This document shows, piece after piece, positions 44,482-53,102 of a stretch of 53,102 nt of DNA. The stretch is from an uncultured Granulosicoccaceae bacterium. Lineage in GTDB: Bacteria > Pseudomonadota > Gammaproteobacteria > Granulosicoccales > Granulosicoccaceae. The notes below the pieces were generated by a model, which saw nothing but the letters and a program-made list of their open reading frames with translations, was not told the DNA's origin and searched no databases. Within the stretch, counting starts at the first letter, position 1. Each line of letters starts with the position of its first letter. Location of the stretch: the NCBI GenBank assembly GCA_937922015.1, contig CAKZVB010000004.1:1-53102 (forward strand). Direction: 5' to 3'. The position numbers and the translations under genes are program-made.

Positions 44482-44758
44482 CTGCTCGCTTCCTCTTAAA
44501 TTTCCAACAGGCTTAAGGCTGGCTGCAAATGAGTATAGACGCGTGTTATAGGTTCGCCAGTGAAATGCCAGCGCCAGCCTATTCAGGCTGAGGTCGCGAT
44601 TGCTGCGACAATAGTAAGCCGCAAATTTTCGCTGAGGGCCAATCCCAGTGAATGATGCGGGCTAATGTGCGTGCGGAGAATGTATTGAACGGATCGAACA
44701 GTTCCGCTATGCCTGCGTTTTTCTGCCTTGCCGTGACCACGTTTGCGTTGAAAAGTTT
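44482..44758. other. gap upstream of the MreB-like gene
   Basis: Part of a 365-bp divergent gap. A CAGCCT-ATTC-AGGCTG hairpin lies at 44575-44590 and a weaker GTCGC/GCGAC repeat just after it. No gene is supported: a 63-codon leftward frame here has no family resemblance. It should hold the promoter of the MreB-like gene. Confidence 0.4.
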
Positions 44759-44816
44759 GTTACCGGGCATAGCACGCGCCCCGCCGGCGCGGCTATTTTG
44801 CCCGGTTTGTGGTAAC
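44759..44816. promoter_or_regulatory. long GC-rich hairpin before gatC
   Basis: CCGGGCA (44763-44769) pairs with TGCCCGG (44799-44805), TAGC (44770-44773) with GCTA (44792-44795), and CGCGCC (44775-44780) with GGCGCG (44786-44791): about 17 bp with a one-base and a three-base bulge and a CCGCC loop. GTTA/TAAC (44759-44762, 44813-44816) can extend it past an internal loop. It ends 30 bases before the gatC ATG. Purpose unknown; possibly leader control or an operator. Confidence 0.6.
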
Positions 44817-44846
44817 TTACAACTTTGAGAACAGAGGTTTTACTTC

Positions 44847-45134
44847 ATGGCTGTGGACGCAAAAGTAGTCGCGCAGATTGCCCATCTTGCACGATTGCAT
44901 ATCGACGAAAACCTGGTAACAGAGTACGCGTCAGAGATGACCAGGGTGCTGGCGCTGGCTGAAGCGATGGACGATGTCGATACCGATAATGTAGAGCCAA
45001 TGGCTCATCCGACGCATGCTGTCCAGCGGCTCCGGGAAGATGCCGTCAAAGAGACCGGCCAGCGGGATGCCTTTCAGGCTATCGCCCCTGCTGTAGAAGG
45101 CGGGCACTATCTGGTGCCGCAGGTTATCGAGTAA
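44847..45134 (+). CDS. gatC: aspartyl/glutamyl-tRNA amidotransferase subunit C
   Basis: A 95-residue GatC, which wraps around GatA and stabilises the GatCAB complex that converts Glu-tRNA(Gln) or Asp-tRNA(Asn) to the amide form. Marks are VAQIAHLARLHIDE near the N-terminus, MDDVDTDNVEPMAHP in the centre and a C-terminal GGHYLVPQVIE. First gene of gatCAB. Confidence 0.95.
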   Translation: MAVDAKVVAQIAHLARLHIDENLVTEYASEMTRVLALAEAMDDVDTDNVEPMAHPTHAVQRLREDAVKETGQRDAFQAIAPAVEGGHYLVPQVIE

Positions 45135-45238
45135 AACCGCCAGCTAAATTTCGAATATTTCGGTGCAGTTGCATCGAGAGCGTTTTCCATTAACACCAGA
45201 CGACGCCTTTTTTTCGTCGCCCTTAGACTACCTGAACC

Positions 45239-46690
45239 ATGCATAAAGATACCATTGCCACTATCAGGCAAAACCTGGCAAGTGGGCAGTACAGCAGTAC
45301 TGAATTGTGCCAGCACCTGCTGGAACGAATTGCAGCGCACAAAGACATCAATGCATTTATCGAGGTAAATGCAGAACATGCACTCGATGCTGCCGGAAAG
45401 GCTGATGAGCGTCGCGCGGCAGGAGCTGCCGAACCTTTGCTCGGTGTTCCGATTGCCCATAAAGATATCTTTTGCACCAGGGGAGTTCGAACTACCTGCG
45501 GTTCACGTATGCTGGAAAATTTTGTCCCACCCTACAACGCAACGGTGGTGGATAAATTAAATGCAGCAGGGTCTGTGAGTCTTGGCAAAACCAACATGGA
45601 TGAATTCGCCATGGGATCGTCGAATGAAAATAGTTATTTCGGGGCGGTGGCAAATCCATGGGATACCAGCCGGGTGCCCGGTGGATCTTCGGGAGGCAGT
45701 GCGGCGGCGGTTGCGGCCAGGCTGGTGCCGGCGACCACCGGTACAGATACAGGTGGCTCGATTCGCCAACCCGCTGCGTTTTGCGGCATTACCGGTATAA
45801 AGCCTACCTATGGACGTGTATCGCGCTATGGCATGATCGCATTTGCATCAAGCCTTGATCAGGGCGGCGCTATGGCGACCACTGCCGAAGACTGCGCTTT
45901 GCTGCTGGATTCGATGGCGGGCTTTGATGAAAATGACTCCACCAGTATTGATCAACCGGTAGATGATTATAGTGGCGAGCTGAATAACTCAGTTAAAGGT
46001 TTGAAAATCGGTCTGCCGAAACAATACTTTGGTAGTGATCTGTCGGCAGCTATTGCAGACACTCTGCAACAAGCTATTGCCGAGCTGACAAAGCTTGGGG
46101 CGACGTTTATTGATATTGATCTGCAGAATCAGCACCTTGCAGTGCCTGCTTATTACGTCGTGGCACCGGCAGAGTGTTCTTCAAATCTATCGCGTTTTGA
46201 CGGAGTGCGTTACGGGCATCGCTGTGCTGATCCGGTGGATCTTGAAGACCTGTATAAGCGCTCACGAGCAGAGGGTTTTGGTCGCGAAGTCAAGCGCAGA
46301 ATATTGATTGGAACCTATGCGTTGTCGGCGGGTTATTACGATGCATACTATATAAAAGCACAAAAAATACGCAACCTGATCTCTCAGGATTTCACTAAAG
46401 CGTTTGCACAGGTAGATATGATTCTCGGCCCGACAACACCGACTCCAGCGTTTAAGTTAAATGAAAATACCAGTGATCCTGTCGCAATGTATCTAAATGA
46501 TATTTTTACTATTCCAGCCAATCTGGCGGGCCTGCCCGGTATTTCTGTGCCGTGTGGTCTGGTAGATAATCTTCCGGTAGGGCTGCAATTAGTAGGTAAC
46601 TACTTTAAAGAGGCGCAGTTACTTAATGTTGCACATCAGTTTCAACAGGTGACAGACTGGCACACAAAGATGCCTGCTTCTATCACTTAA
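45239..46690 (+). CDS. gatA: aspartyl/glutamyl-tRNA amidotransferase subunit A
   Basis: A 483-residue amidase-signature subunit that releases ammonia from glutamine. The catalytic triad is Lys75 (PIAHKDIF), cis-Ser150 (VPGGSSGGS) and nucleophile Ser174 ([11 protein letters not shown]), spaced as in known GatA proteins. Length is normal. It lies 104 bases after gatC; a weak CGACG/CGTCG repeat in the gap is not convincing as a terminator. Confidence 0.96.
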   Translation: MHKDTIATIRQNLASGQYSSTELCQHLLERIAAHKDINAFIEVNAEHALDAAGKADERRAAGAAEPLLGVPIAHKDIFCTRGVRTTCGSRMLENFVPPYNATVVDKLNAAGSVSLGKTNMDEFAMGSSNENSYFGAVANPWDTSRVPGGSSGGSAAAVAARLVPATTGTDTGGSIRQPAAFCGITGIKPTYGRVSRYGMIAFASSLDQGGAMATTAEDCALLLDSMAGFDENDSTSIDQPVDDYSGELNNSVKGLKIGLPKQYFGSDLSAAIADTLQQAIAELTKLGATFIDIDLQNQHLAVPAYYVVAPAECSSNLSRFDGVRYGHRCADPVDLEDLYKRSRAEGFGREVKRRILIGTYALSAGYYDAYYIKAQKIRNLISQDFTKAFAQVDMILGPTTPTPAFKLNENTSDPVAMYLNDIFTIPANLAGLPGISVPCGLVDNLPVGLQLVGNYFKEAQLLNVAHQFQQVTDWHTKMPASIT

Positions 46691-46759
46691 GATTTATTGC
46701 ACGCTGAATCATAATCATACAAGCACACACCTTAATAAACGGTGATAGCGGAGCTACAT

Positions 46760-48196
46760 ATGCAATGGGAAACAGTCATCGGTTTGGAGATTCATGCCCA
46801 ACTGGCGACGAAAAGTAAAATATTTTCGGCCAGCTCAACTGAATTCGGTGCAGAACCGAATACGCAGGCAAACGCGGTAGATTTAGGGATGCCCGGAGTA
46901 TTGCCGGTGCTGAATCGTGAGGCCGTGCATATGGCAATAAAGTTCGCACTGGCGACTAATGCAGAGATAGGTAAGCACAACGTGTTTGCACGCAAGAACT
47001 ATTTCTACCCGGACTTACCGAAGGGCTATCAAATATCGCAAATGGATCTGCCGATTGTAGGTTCAGGCAAAGTAGAGGTTACCCTTGACGATGGTCAGGT
47101 AAAGACAGTTGGTCTGACTCGCGCACATCTTGAAGAAGATGCCGGTAAGTCAGTGCACGATGCCTATCCCGGGCAGACCGGAGTTGATTTGAATCGGGCT
47201 GGTACACCTTTGCTCGAGATCGTATCTGAGCCTGACATGCGCAGTGCTAAAGAAGCGGTAGCTTATGCGCGCAAGATTCATTCACTGGTGCGTTATATTG
47301 AAATCTGCGATGGCAATATGCAGGAAGGTTCTTTCCGCTGTGATGCTAACGTCTCAGTCAGGCCGGCGGGGGAAACAAAGCTTGGCACGCGCGCCGAGAT
47401 TAAAAACGTAAATTCGTTCCGGTTTCTGGAGCGCGCGATCAACTTCGAAGTCGAGCGGCAGATTGATCTGGTTGAAAGTGGCAGTGAAGTCGTGCAGGAG
47501 ACCAGGCTATATGATGCCGATAAAGATGAAACCAGGTCTATGCGAAGCAAGGAAGAGGCAAATGATTATCGTTACTTTCCTGACCCGGATTTACTACCGG
47601 TTGAAATTGACGATGCGCTGATAGCACGATTGCGCGAAGTAATGCCCGAGCTGCCAGAGGCGCGTTGTGCGCGGTTTGTTTCCGAGTTTAAATTGTCAGA
47701 CTACGATGCTGCGGTATTAACAGCAGATCGTGCGACAGCAGATTTCTTTGAATCAGTGTTGGCCACCAGTGGTGCACCGGCGAAACTCGTCGGTACCTGG
47801 ATCACCGGAGAGCTGTTTTCCAGATTGAATAAAGACAGTATCGAGTTGACAGAAACACCTGTTAAGGCCGATCGCTTCAGCGGTCTGCTGGCACGAATCA
47901 GCGACAATACAATTTCCGGAAAAATTGCCAAGAATATTCTGGATCAAATGTGGACCAGTGAGGACAATGCCGATGCGATTATCGATAGGGAAGGGTTGCG
48001 GCAGATTTCAGATTCTTCAGAGATAGAGAAAATGATTGACGAGGTCATTGCAGCCAATCCGTCTCAACTTGCCGAGTATCGTGAAGGGAAGGAGAAACTA
48101 CTGTCGTATTTCGTGGGTCAGGTGATGAAAGCGTCTCGTGGCAAAGCGAATCCCGGTCAGCTTAACGAACTGCTGCGTACCAGGCTGAAAGGGTAG
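46760..48196 (+). CDS. gatB: aspartyl/glutamyl-tRNA amidotransferase subunit B
   Basis: A 478-residue GatB that binds the misacylated tRNA, activates it with ATP and transfers ammonia. Marks are [15 protein letters not shown] at the start, [20 protein letters not shown], and DANVSVRP with [19 protein letters not shown] in the kinase-like core, and the YqeY-like tail ending [14 protein letters not shown] 46760 has GGAG at 46750-46753; GTG 46742 would add six residues and is unlikely. Confidence 0.96.
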   Translation: MQWETVIGLEIHAQLATKSKIFSASSTEFGAEPNTQANAVDLGMPGVLPVLNREAVHMAIKFALATNAEIGKHNVFARKNYFYPDLPKGYQISQMDLPIVGSGKVEVTLDDGQVKTVGLTRAHLEEDAGKSVHDAYPGQTGVDLNRAGTPLLEIVSEPDMRSAKEAVAYARKIHSLVRYIEICDGNMQEGSFRCDANVSVRPAGETKLGTRAEIKNVNSFRFLERAINFEVERQIDLVESGSEVVQETRLYDADKDETRSMRSKEEANDYRYFPDPDLLPVEIDDALIARLREVMPELPEARCARFVSEFKLSDYDAAVLTADRATADFFESVLATSGAPAKLVGTWITGELFSRLNKDSIELTETPVKADRFSGLLARISDNTISGKIAKNILDQMWTSEDNADAIIDREGLRQISDSSEIEKMIDEVIAANPSQLAEYREGKEKLLSYFVGQVMKASRGKANPGQLNELLRTRLKG

Positions 48197-48297
48197 GTGA
48201 CAGGTCGCCGCGATCATCCATCGACAAGCATTACAATTTTGTAGCGATTTGATCAGTTTTTGATACACTGAGGCTCTTTTCGTTCGGAAGGGCAGAC

Positions 48298-48882
48298 GTG
48301 TCGCGAACTTGTTTTATCGGCTTGGTCATTTTACTGGTATTTCCTGTCTGGGTTGCCGCGGCCGGGCCTTCCCCGGGCGACCTAAACTCGAAGCGTTCAT
48401 TTCCGTGGCCGGTCTATGCGTCTGTGTTTGCTGATTATCAGTCCATTGGTATTGCTAATGCTGAAATCCAGACGCCGGTGTTGACAGGAGTTATTGGTGT
48501 TTGGGGCTGGCCGGGTATCGGTATTGAAGCTGAGCTTGGCAAAGGCGTGACAGAAGGTGACATCAACAACCTTGCACTGGATGTGCATTCACTGACAGGG
48601 TTTAATCTGCGCCTTGAGTCTCCACCGTCCGACGGTGTTGCAGCCTACGTTTTGTTTGGACTGTCCCGCACCAATCTCGATTCGGCCTTCACCGCTGGTT
48701 TTGTCGGAAAAAAGAAAAATTCGCTCAGCGGTGGTCGTGCGGCAATCGGATTAACTCTAAGAGCGGCCAGGGGTTTGGTGGTTGATGCGTCTTTTTCACA
48801 TCACGACTACGACGATGAAATACGTATCAACAGCTTCCGGTTAGGGCTTCGCTACAATTTTGTCGGGGAGCAGCGTTGGTGA
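48298..48882 (+). CDS. outer-membrane beta-barrel protein
   Basis: A 194-residue exported protein with a signal peptide (MSRTCFIGLVILLVFPVWVAAA) from a GTG start. The mature part shows alternating strands of an eight-stranded OmpA/OmpW-like barrel (TGVIGVWGWPGIGIEAELG, AAYVLFGLSRTN, RAAIGLTLRAARGLVVDASFSH) and ends in an aromatic-rich strand (FRLGLRYNFVGEQRW). No peptidoglycan-binding domain. Its stop overlaps the start of the next gene, so both are made together. Confidence 0.78.
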   Translation: MSRTCFIGLVILLVFPVWVAAAGPSPGDLNSKRSFPWPVYASVFADYQSIGIANAEIQTPVLTGVIGVWGWPGIGIEAELGKGVTEGDINNLALDVHSLTGFNLRLESPPSDGVAAYVLFGLSRTNLDSAFTAGFVGKKKNSLSGGRAAIGLTLRAARGLVVDASFSHHDYDDEIRINSFRLGLRYNFVGEQRW

Positions 48883-50138
48883 ATGTAAGAATGTCCGGAT
48901 CACGATACGACAGGTTCAAGCATGTATGTCAATCGCTTACTGTATTTGGCATTGTCGCTGTTGTCAGCGGCTGCAGCAGTGATAGCGATACACGTGATCT
49001 TATCAACCGCGTAACAGTGGCAAGTAATAGCTATAGCGGTATTCAAATCGATACCGATAACACGATTGTTGAAGTTGATGGCCAGCAGCAACTAAGACTG
49101 GTTGCTGTGATCGATGGATCTGCGACAGGTGAATCACTGGCAGAGACAGCACTTTGGTCGAGCAGTGATACCAATATTGCTACCGTTGATCCTACCGGGC
49201 TTGTAACAGGTGTGGCGGATGGAACCGTTGTTGTGAGTAGTCGATTCGGGCCGCTGGCGGACAGCATCACACTGACGTCTTCATCGGCAACCGTTGTTGA
49301 TATCATGATAGAACCATCAAGCTCTACGGTTAATGAGTGCGGCAATACCCAGCTAAGCGCGACAGCGAACTACAGCGACGGCACCAACAGGAATGTTACA
49401 AACGAATCAACATGGAGCGTGTCAGATACTTCAACGACCGGTTTTTTCAGTACAACGGATCCAGCGGGTTTGCTCAGAAATAACAACGCCGGTTCGGTCG
49501 ATGTTCTCGCGACTCGTCAAGGTGTTGAAAGCGCCGGCGCATCGATAACCGTAAGTGACAACCTATCGAGTATTGTATTGCCTGAAGTAACCTCTACTCT
49601 TACGTTGACCAACCCGGTAACCTACAGTGCCATAGGCACTTATCTGGATGATAGCACTGCTGACATAACAGACAATGCCAATTGGGCAGTTGATGATACC
49701 TCCGTGTCAACTGTTGATAATGTTCTGCCGACAAAGGGGCAACTAAGTGCCACATTGACTGGCAACATAATTATGACAGTAACCTGTGGCGGTGTTGACG
49801 GCAGTCTTTCAACCAGGGCTGGTGATCCCACAGTTGTACAAAGTATTTCATTCAGTCAGACGTCACCGCTAGTGCTCAATTATAGTGGTGGTATTGATTC
49901 TATTCAGTTAAGAAGTATTGCCACACTGGAGGATCAAAGCGTAGTTGATATTACTGAAGATTCCGATTGGGTGATGTTCCGAAACAACGGTAACTTTCAG
50001 CTTAACAATAATAGTGGCAGTAAAGGACTGTTGACTGTGACAGGTACAGGTGTGATCGATGTACAAGTAGAGTATATAGGTGACACTTTTACGAGTGGGG
50101 CGTTTAATCTGCCAAGGCTGGTAGTAGATATCAGATAG
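48879..50138 (+). CDS. lipoprotein with bacterial Ig-like (Big2) repeats
   Basis: A 419-residue predicted outer-membrane lipoprotein (lipobox VVSGC, lipidated near Cys32, Ser at +2). It holds about four Ig-like repeats of 80-100 residues; the first (LWSSSDTNIATVDPTGLVTGVADGTVVVSS) is a clear Big2 unit and the others are more divergent (ESTWSVSDTS..., NANWAVDDTSVSTVDN..., DSDWVMFRNN...). Such repeats act as stalks or bind surfaces or sugars. The start GTG 48879 overlaps the barrel gene stop (GTGA) with GGGGAG eight bases upstream, so the pair may form a surface complex. Confidence 0.75.
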   Translation: MNVRMSGSRYDRFKHVCQSLTVFGIVAVVSGCSSDSDTRDLINRVTVASNSYSGIQIDTDNTIVEVDGQQQLRLVAVIDGSATGESLAETALWSSSDTNIATVDPTGLVTGVADGTVVVSSRFGPLADSITLTSSSATVVDIMIEPSSSTVNECGNTQLSATANYSDGTNRNVTNESTWSVSDTSTTGFFSTTDPAGLLRNNNAGSVDVLATRQGVESAGASITVSDNLSSIVLPEVTSTLTLTNPVTYSAIGTYLDDSTADITDNANWAVDDTSVSTVDNVLPTKGQLSATLTGNIIMTVTCGGVDGSLSTRAGDPTVVQSISFSQTSPLVLNYSGGIDSIQLRSIATLEDQSVVDITEDSDWVMFRNNGNFQLNNNSGSKGLLTVTGTGVIDVQVEYIGDTFTSGAFNLPRLVVDIR

Positions 50139-50375
50139 TGCCTGCTCATAAAGCCGGATTACATTCCCGATAAGGTCTTTGTCCCGCCAGCAGTGCAGAT
50201 CTTTCACGAGCCATAAGACTCGCCAAGTGGGTCACAATTGTCGGTCCGGCCGGCCTGACAAATAAACTATAGAACGATATTGCCGTTATAGCCCTAATCG
50301 CGGGTTTGACGGGCAATCTGAGTCTGTAGCTTGCCCGGGAATAGATATAAAGTAATAGTCAGGTGGGAAGAGGGC
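50139..50375. other. gap before the lipoprotein/M16 pair
   Basis: A 237-bp gap with no supported gene. A near-palindromic GC-rich stretch at 50241-50260 (GTCGGTCCGG then CCGGCCTGAC, two mismatches, no loop) is the only notable structure; it might be part of a terminator for the Big2 gene. Confidence 0.3.
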
Positions 50376-50849
50376 ATGAAACTCGGGTTTTCAGTGCTGG
50401 TATTTATGCTGTTGCTTCAGGCTTGTGCCCAAAAACTGCCTGTAGCTGCCACGGACGTAGCTCATATCAATGATTTTGATGGTGACTGGACTGCCGTGAT
50501 GAAGAAAACCCCTGCGGTGCAGACAAATTCCGGGTGGAAGTTTGACTGTGAAGCCTTTACTGAACCCTTTTTCCTGCGAGTGAAAAACGGGATTGTATCC
50601 GGGTACCTGGAAACTGACGAGAACTACAGCTTTCGTACATCGCTGAATTCACATGGTTCGTTTAGCGCAGTTATTCCTTTCGAGTCATTCTATCGCTATA
50701 GAAATAATATTCCGATCGACTCATCTGTGATTGCCCTGCTGCTGCATGGCAACTTGTCGAAGAATGTTTTAGCGGGGAGGTTTGTCATAGGCGATACGCG
50801 AATGAACCTCGGTGGCTGTAGTACCGACGTAGCGTACGAGGTCTTGTGA
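50376..50849 (+). CDS. hypothetical lipoprotein
   Basis: A 157-residue predicted lipoprotein: MKLGFSVLVFMLLLQAC with the lipidated Cys17 and Ala at +2, so an outer-membrane location is likely. The mature part is beta-rich (FDGDWTAVMKK, LRVKNGIVSGYLE, FSAVIPFESFYRY, VLAGRFVIGDTRMNLGGCSTDV) and looks like a small barrel or sandwich, similar in style to lipocalin-type domains; family not recognised. ATG 50376 has AGAGGG upstream; an in-frame codon at 50331 would add a useless leader. The stop overlaps the M16 start (GTGA). Confidence 0.65.
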   Translation: MKLGFSVLVFMLLLQACAQKLPVAATDVAHINDFDGDWTAVMKKTPAVQTNSGWKFDCEAFTEPFFLRVKNGIVSGYLETDENYSFRTSLNSHGSFSAVIPFESFYRYRNNIPIDSSVIALLLHGNLSKNVLAGRFVIGDTRMNLGGCSTDVAYEVL

Positions 50850-53102
50850 TTAGTTTTTCCAGATTGCCGGGGTGTCGATTAATACCGTTTTTTTGCGTGT
50901 TGATACTAACGGCATGCCAACCGCGTATGTTGGTTATTGATCCGGCAATGTCGAATAACCCGCAGGATCCTGCTGTGCTTAGTGGTGTTCTGGATAATGG
51001 CTTTAGCTATTACCTGCGCAGTGCAAATTCGTCTCTTCATAAAAGAAATATAGAGATCAGACTGGTCGTGCGGGCGGGTTCGATTCATGAAGCAGCAGAT
51101 GAGCAAGGTTTCGCCCATCTGCTCGAACACCTGGTTTATCGTGGCACTAAAAACTTTAGTGGTGAGCAAATAGAAGCGCTATTGGAAGACTCGGGACTGC
51201 GCTGGGGTGCAGATGTTAATGCGACTACGCATTACGGTGCCACTATTTACCGTTTTTCTCTGACCGAAAGTGAAGCCGATTTAATGCCGGTAGTATTGGC
51301 GCTGGCTGCCGACTTTATGGATGCAGTGAATTTCGACGAAAGTGACCTGAAGGCTGAAAAGAGAATTGTTGAAGCCGAGTGGCGATTTCGCTACGGGCAT
51401 CGGAATTTTGTCGTCGATCCGTTAATTGATGCTGCACTAATTGGAAGTGAATACAAGTCGCGACCACCGGTGGGAAAACTGCACACAGTCAGAGCAGCGT
51501 CTATTGATTCTTTAAAGTCTTTCTGGAAACGGAATTATCGCGCACCCAATGCCGCTTTGATTGTTACTGGCAACATTGTTCCTTGGGAGCTTGAAGATCT
51601 GATTAAAAAACGATTTGACCGCTTACCGGGTTCTCTGATTGATCGCCCTGCCGGTGCCAAAGAACGTTTCGCACCTATCAAGGTAAAAACAAAAGCTGAA
51701 CATCTTACTTATGTAAATCCTGATCTGGTCGGTTCACAGGTTAGTCTGAATTTTGTATCCAGAGTAAAACCCACGGACTCTGTGGAGTCACTGCGTGAGA
51801 GCTTTCGGGAAGATCTGTTGTTTAAAGCGGTCGGGCACGTGATTACTGTTCGACTTGCGGCGACTAGTCGTTGTAATTTGACGACTCTTCATAGTTCCTT
51901 GTTAGAGACAGGGCAATCAGTGAATGGGGTGGATATTGATATTGCAGATAATGACTATCTAACTTGTTTGCAGGGGTTGTCAGCAGCCGCGAGTCAGTTA
52001 TTTGAAAATGGCCTGACACCGTTGGAGTACGAACAGCTGCAAAGATCATTTAGAAATATAGCTATCGATACTGCCAATCAGTATCGTAACAGTTCACCGG
52101 AAGATTTCGCCGCACGACTCACACAGCTTGTGGTGTATGGAAGCCCGATTTTACCGGCATCTTTACAGGAGACACATTACCTTGAAATGATTGATTCTGT
52201 AAGTGCAGCGGAATTCAATTATGCGTTGAGTGAAATACCTGATAAATACAAAATTATTTATACAGCAGCAGGTCCAACAGACAATAAATTGCCCGGGAAA
52301 TCACTGATGGCATTGGCGACGGAAACGTCCGAAAGTAAAAAGTTTGTACCAATCCCGCCATCGCGACAAATACTGCATGGTGTGCTGAATCCTGATCAGA
52401 TGTTTTCCAGTCTGGCGGGTGTAGACTCCGAGATCGAGAAGTTGCAGCCAACAGTCGAATCGCAAGATTATCGCGAATGGGAACTCGCTAATGGTGCACG
52501 GGTTATTTATAAGAAAAATGATCACTTTGATTATGTGGCACTAGCCGCGGTAGCACCTGGCGGGTACCTACTGTCAGAAAACACCTATAGTATGGCGGCT
52601 AAAATGCTGCCTGAATTTATTGGAATTAACGGCGCCGGAGGATACTTGCAAAAGTCCCTTCAGCGGCTGCGGTCTGAGAAAGAATTATTCTCAGAGGTGC
52701 AGGTCAACCCCACGCATCATGGTATTTTTGCGTACAGTATGGCCGATGATGTTGACCTGTTGTTAGAGTTGGTTAGTGCCTATTTTGATGAACCGGTTAT
52801 TGTAGAACCGGCCAGCTCAATATTGCTAAAAAAAATAAATGCGCAAATAGAAAAGCCAAAACCAGAGAATAATTACTGGCGAAGATTTATTCCCGCAGAC
52901 GATACATCTCTTGAAACATCACACATGCGAATAGCACAGCAGCAGTTGTTTCGAACACCGGCAGATTTTACATTCGTTATTACGGGGAATGTTGATGCGG
53001 ATATTCTTGCGCGTGAGCTCAGGCGTCTTGAGCGGCATTCTGAAAGAAGTAATTCAGCCATTATGGCTCAGCAGGCTATGTTTGTTGGACATAGTGGCGA
53101 TA
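50846..53102 (+). CDS. M16 zinc metallopeptidase lipoprotein (partial, cut by window end)
   Basis: At least 752 residues of a pitrilysin-type (M16) protease, open at the right edge. The N-terminus is a lipoprotein signal (IPFFCVLILTAC, Cys24, Gln at +2), so it should be outer-membrane anchored in the periplasm. The inverted zinc motif is H91-L-L-E94-H95 with the third ligand probably E171 (EKRIVEAEW). A second, non-catalytic M16 domain follows, and from about 545 a further repeat begins (REWELANGARVIYKKNDHFDYVALAAVAPGG). Start GTG 50846 overlaps the preceding stop. It may process peptides or the neighbouring lipoprotein; substrate unknown. Confidence 0.88.
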   Translation, partial: MISFSRLPGCRLIPFFCVLILTACQPRMLVIDPAMSNNPQDPAVLSGVLDNGFSYYLRSANSSLHKRNIEIRLVVRAGSIHEAADEQGFAHLLEHLVYRGTKNFSGEQIEALLEDSGLRWGADVNATTHYGATIYRFSLTESEADLMPVVLALAADFMDAVNFDESDLKAEKRIVEAEWRFRYGHRNFVVDPLIDAALIGSEYKSRPPVGKLHTVRAASIDSLKSFWKRNYRAPNAALIVTGNIVPWELEDLIKKRFDRLPGSLIDRPAGAKERFAPIKVKTKAEHLTYVNPDLVGSQVSLNFVSRVKPTDSVESLRESFREDLLFKAVGHVITVRLAATSRCNLTTLHSSLLETGQSVNGVDIDIADNDYLTCLQGLSAAASQLFENGLTPLEYEQLQRSFRNIAIDTANQYRNSSPEDFAARLTQLVVYGSPILPASLQETHYLEMIDSVSAAEFNYALSEIPDKYKIIYTAAGPTDNKLPGKSLMALATETSESKKFVPIPPSRQILHGVLNPDQMFSSLAGVDSEIEKLQPTVESQDYREWELANGARVIYKKNDHFDYVALAAVAPGGYLLSENTYSMAAKMLPEFIGINGAGGYLQKSLQRLRSEKELFSEVQVNPTHHGIFAYSMADDVDLLLELVSAYFDEPVIVEPASSILLKKINAQIEKPKPENNYWRRFIPADDTSLETSHMRIAQQQLFRTPADFTFVITGNVDADILARELRRLERHSERSNSAIMAQQAMFVGHSGD

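Noticed and set aside
44579-44770. 63-codon leftward reading frame between the MreB-like gene and gatC
   Set aside because: No family resemblance, no good ribosome binding site, and its start overlaps the long hairpin; better read as non-coding regulatory DNA.
45198-45220. Terminator between gatC and gatA
   Set aside because: The CGACG/CGTCG stem is only 5 bp with the T-run inside the loop, not after the stem.

Overview
The window reads as a chromosome segment from a Gammaproteobacterium, probably a marine or aquatic heterotroph. Support comes from the lineage-typical set rsmJ, slyX, yajQ, pdxH, sbmA and gatCAB beside an mreB-like gene, and from moderate GC content and dense operons. The exact genus cannot be read from the sequence. 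No CRISPR array, tRNA, rRNA, phage or intact insertion sequence was seen.

Layout. (1) 1-9636: mixed housekeeping and envelope genes: a SPOR-domain membrane protein, a trans-sulfuration enzyme, a DHH phosphoesterase, an SbmA-type peptide transporter with a probable TTG start, a tiny His-rich lipoprotein, an ECF sigma factor with a membrane partner, pncB and fdhD. (2) 9787-19212: a complete Tat-exported, molybdopterin formate dehydrogenase locus: DUF3305, DUF3306, a multi-cluster ferredoxin, a TorD-like chaperone, a small Tat-target protein, the catalytic subunit (Cys, not selenocysteine), the iron-sulfur subunit, a small lipoprotein and the cytochrome b subunit. FdhD is divergent from it. (3) 19256-20678: an unknown protein and an exported ankyrin protein. 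(4) 21033-31397: a carbohydrate island with a binding protein, two permeases, an ATPase, a TIM-barrel isomerase, a Gfo/Idh/MocA oxidoreductase, a GH43 glycosidase and a GH2 beta-mannosidase. (5) 31476-34369: riboflavin synthase, an aldo/keto reductase and a nitronate monooxygenase. (6) 34378-39056: glcDEF glycolate oxidase plus a Tat-exported Rieske-like protein, divergent from an IS1595-derived protein that seems to have lost its catalytic residues; the shared promoter region carries a perfect CRP half-site pair. (7) 40003-44481: pdxH, yajQ, rsmJ, a second ligand-less Rieske-like protein, slyX and a divergent MreB-like actin homologue. (8) 44847-48196: gatCAB. (9) 48298-53102: four envelope genes in two start/stop-overlapping pairs: an outer-membrane barrel with a bacterial Ig-like lipoprotein, and a lipoprotein with an M16 metalloprotease cut by the window end.

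Functionally the segment joins periplasmic formate oxidation, glycolate oxidation and cytoplasmic breakdown of imported oligosaccharides. The features most worth a second look are the proteins that keep a well-known fold but have lost its active residues: two Rieske-like proteins, an MreB-like protein, an IS1595-derived DNA-binding protein, and an FdhD whose CxxC has moved. Several regulatory DNA structures also stand out: a long hairpin before gatC, 11-bp tandem repeats before yajQ, and the glcD/IS1595 intergenic region.
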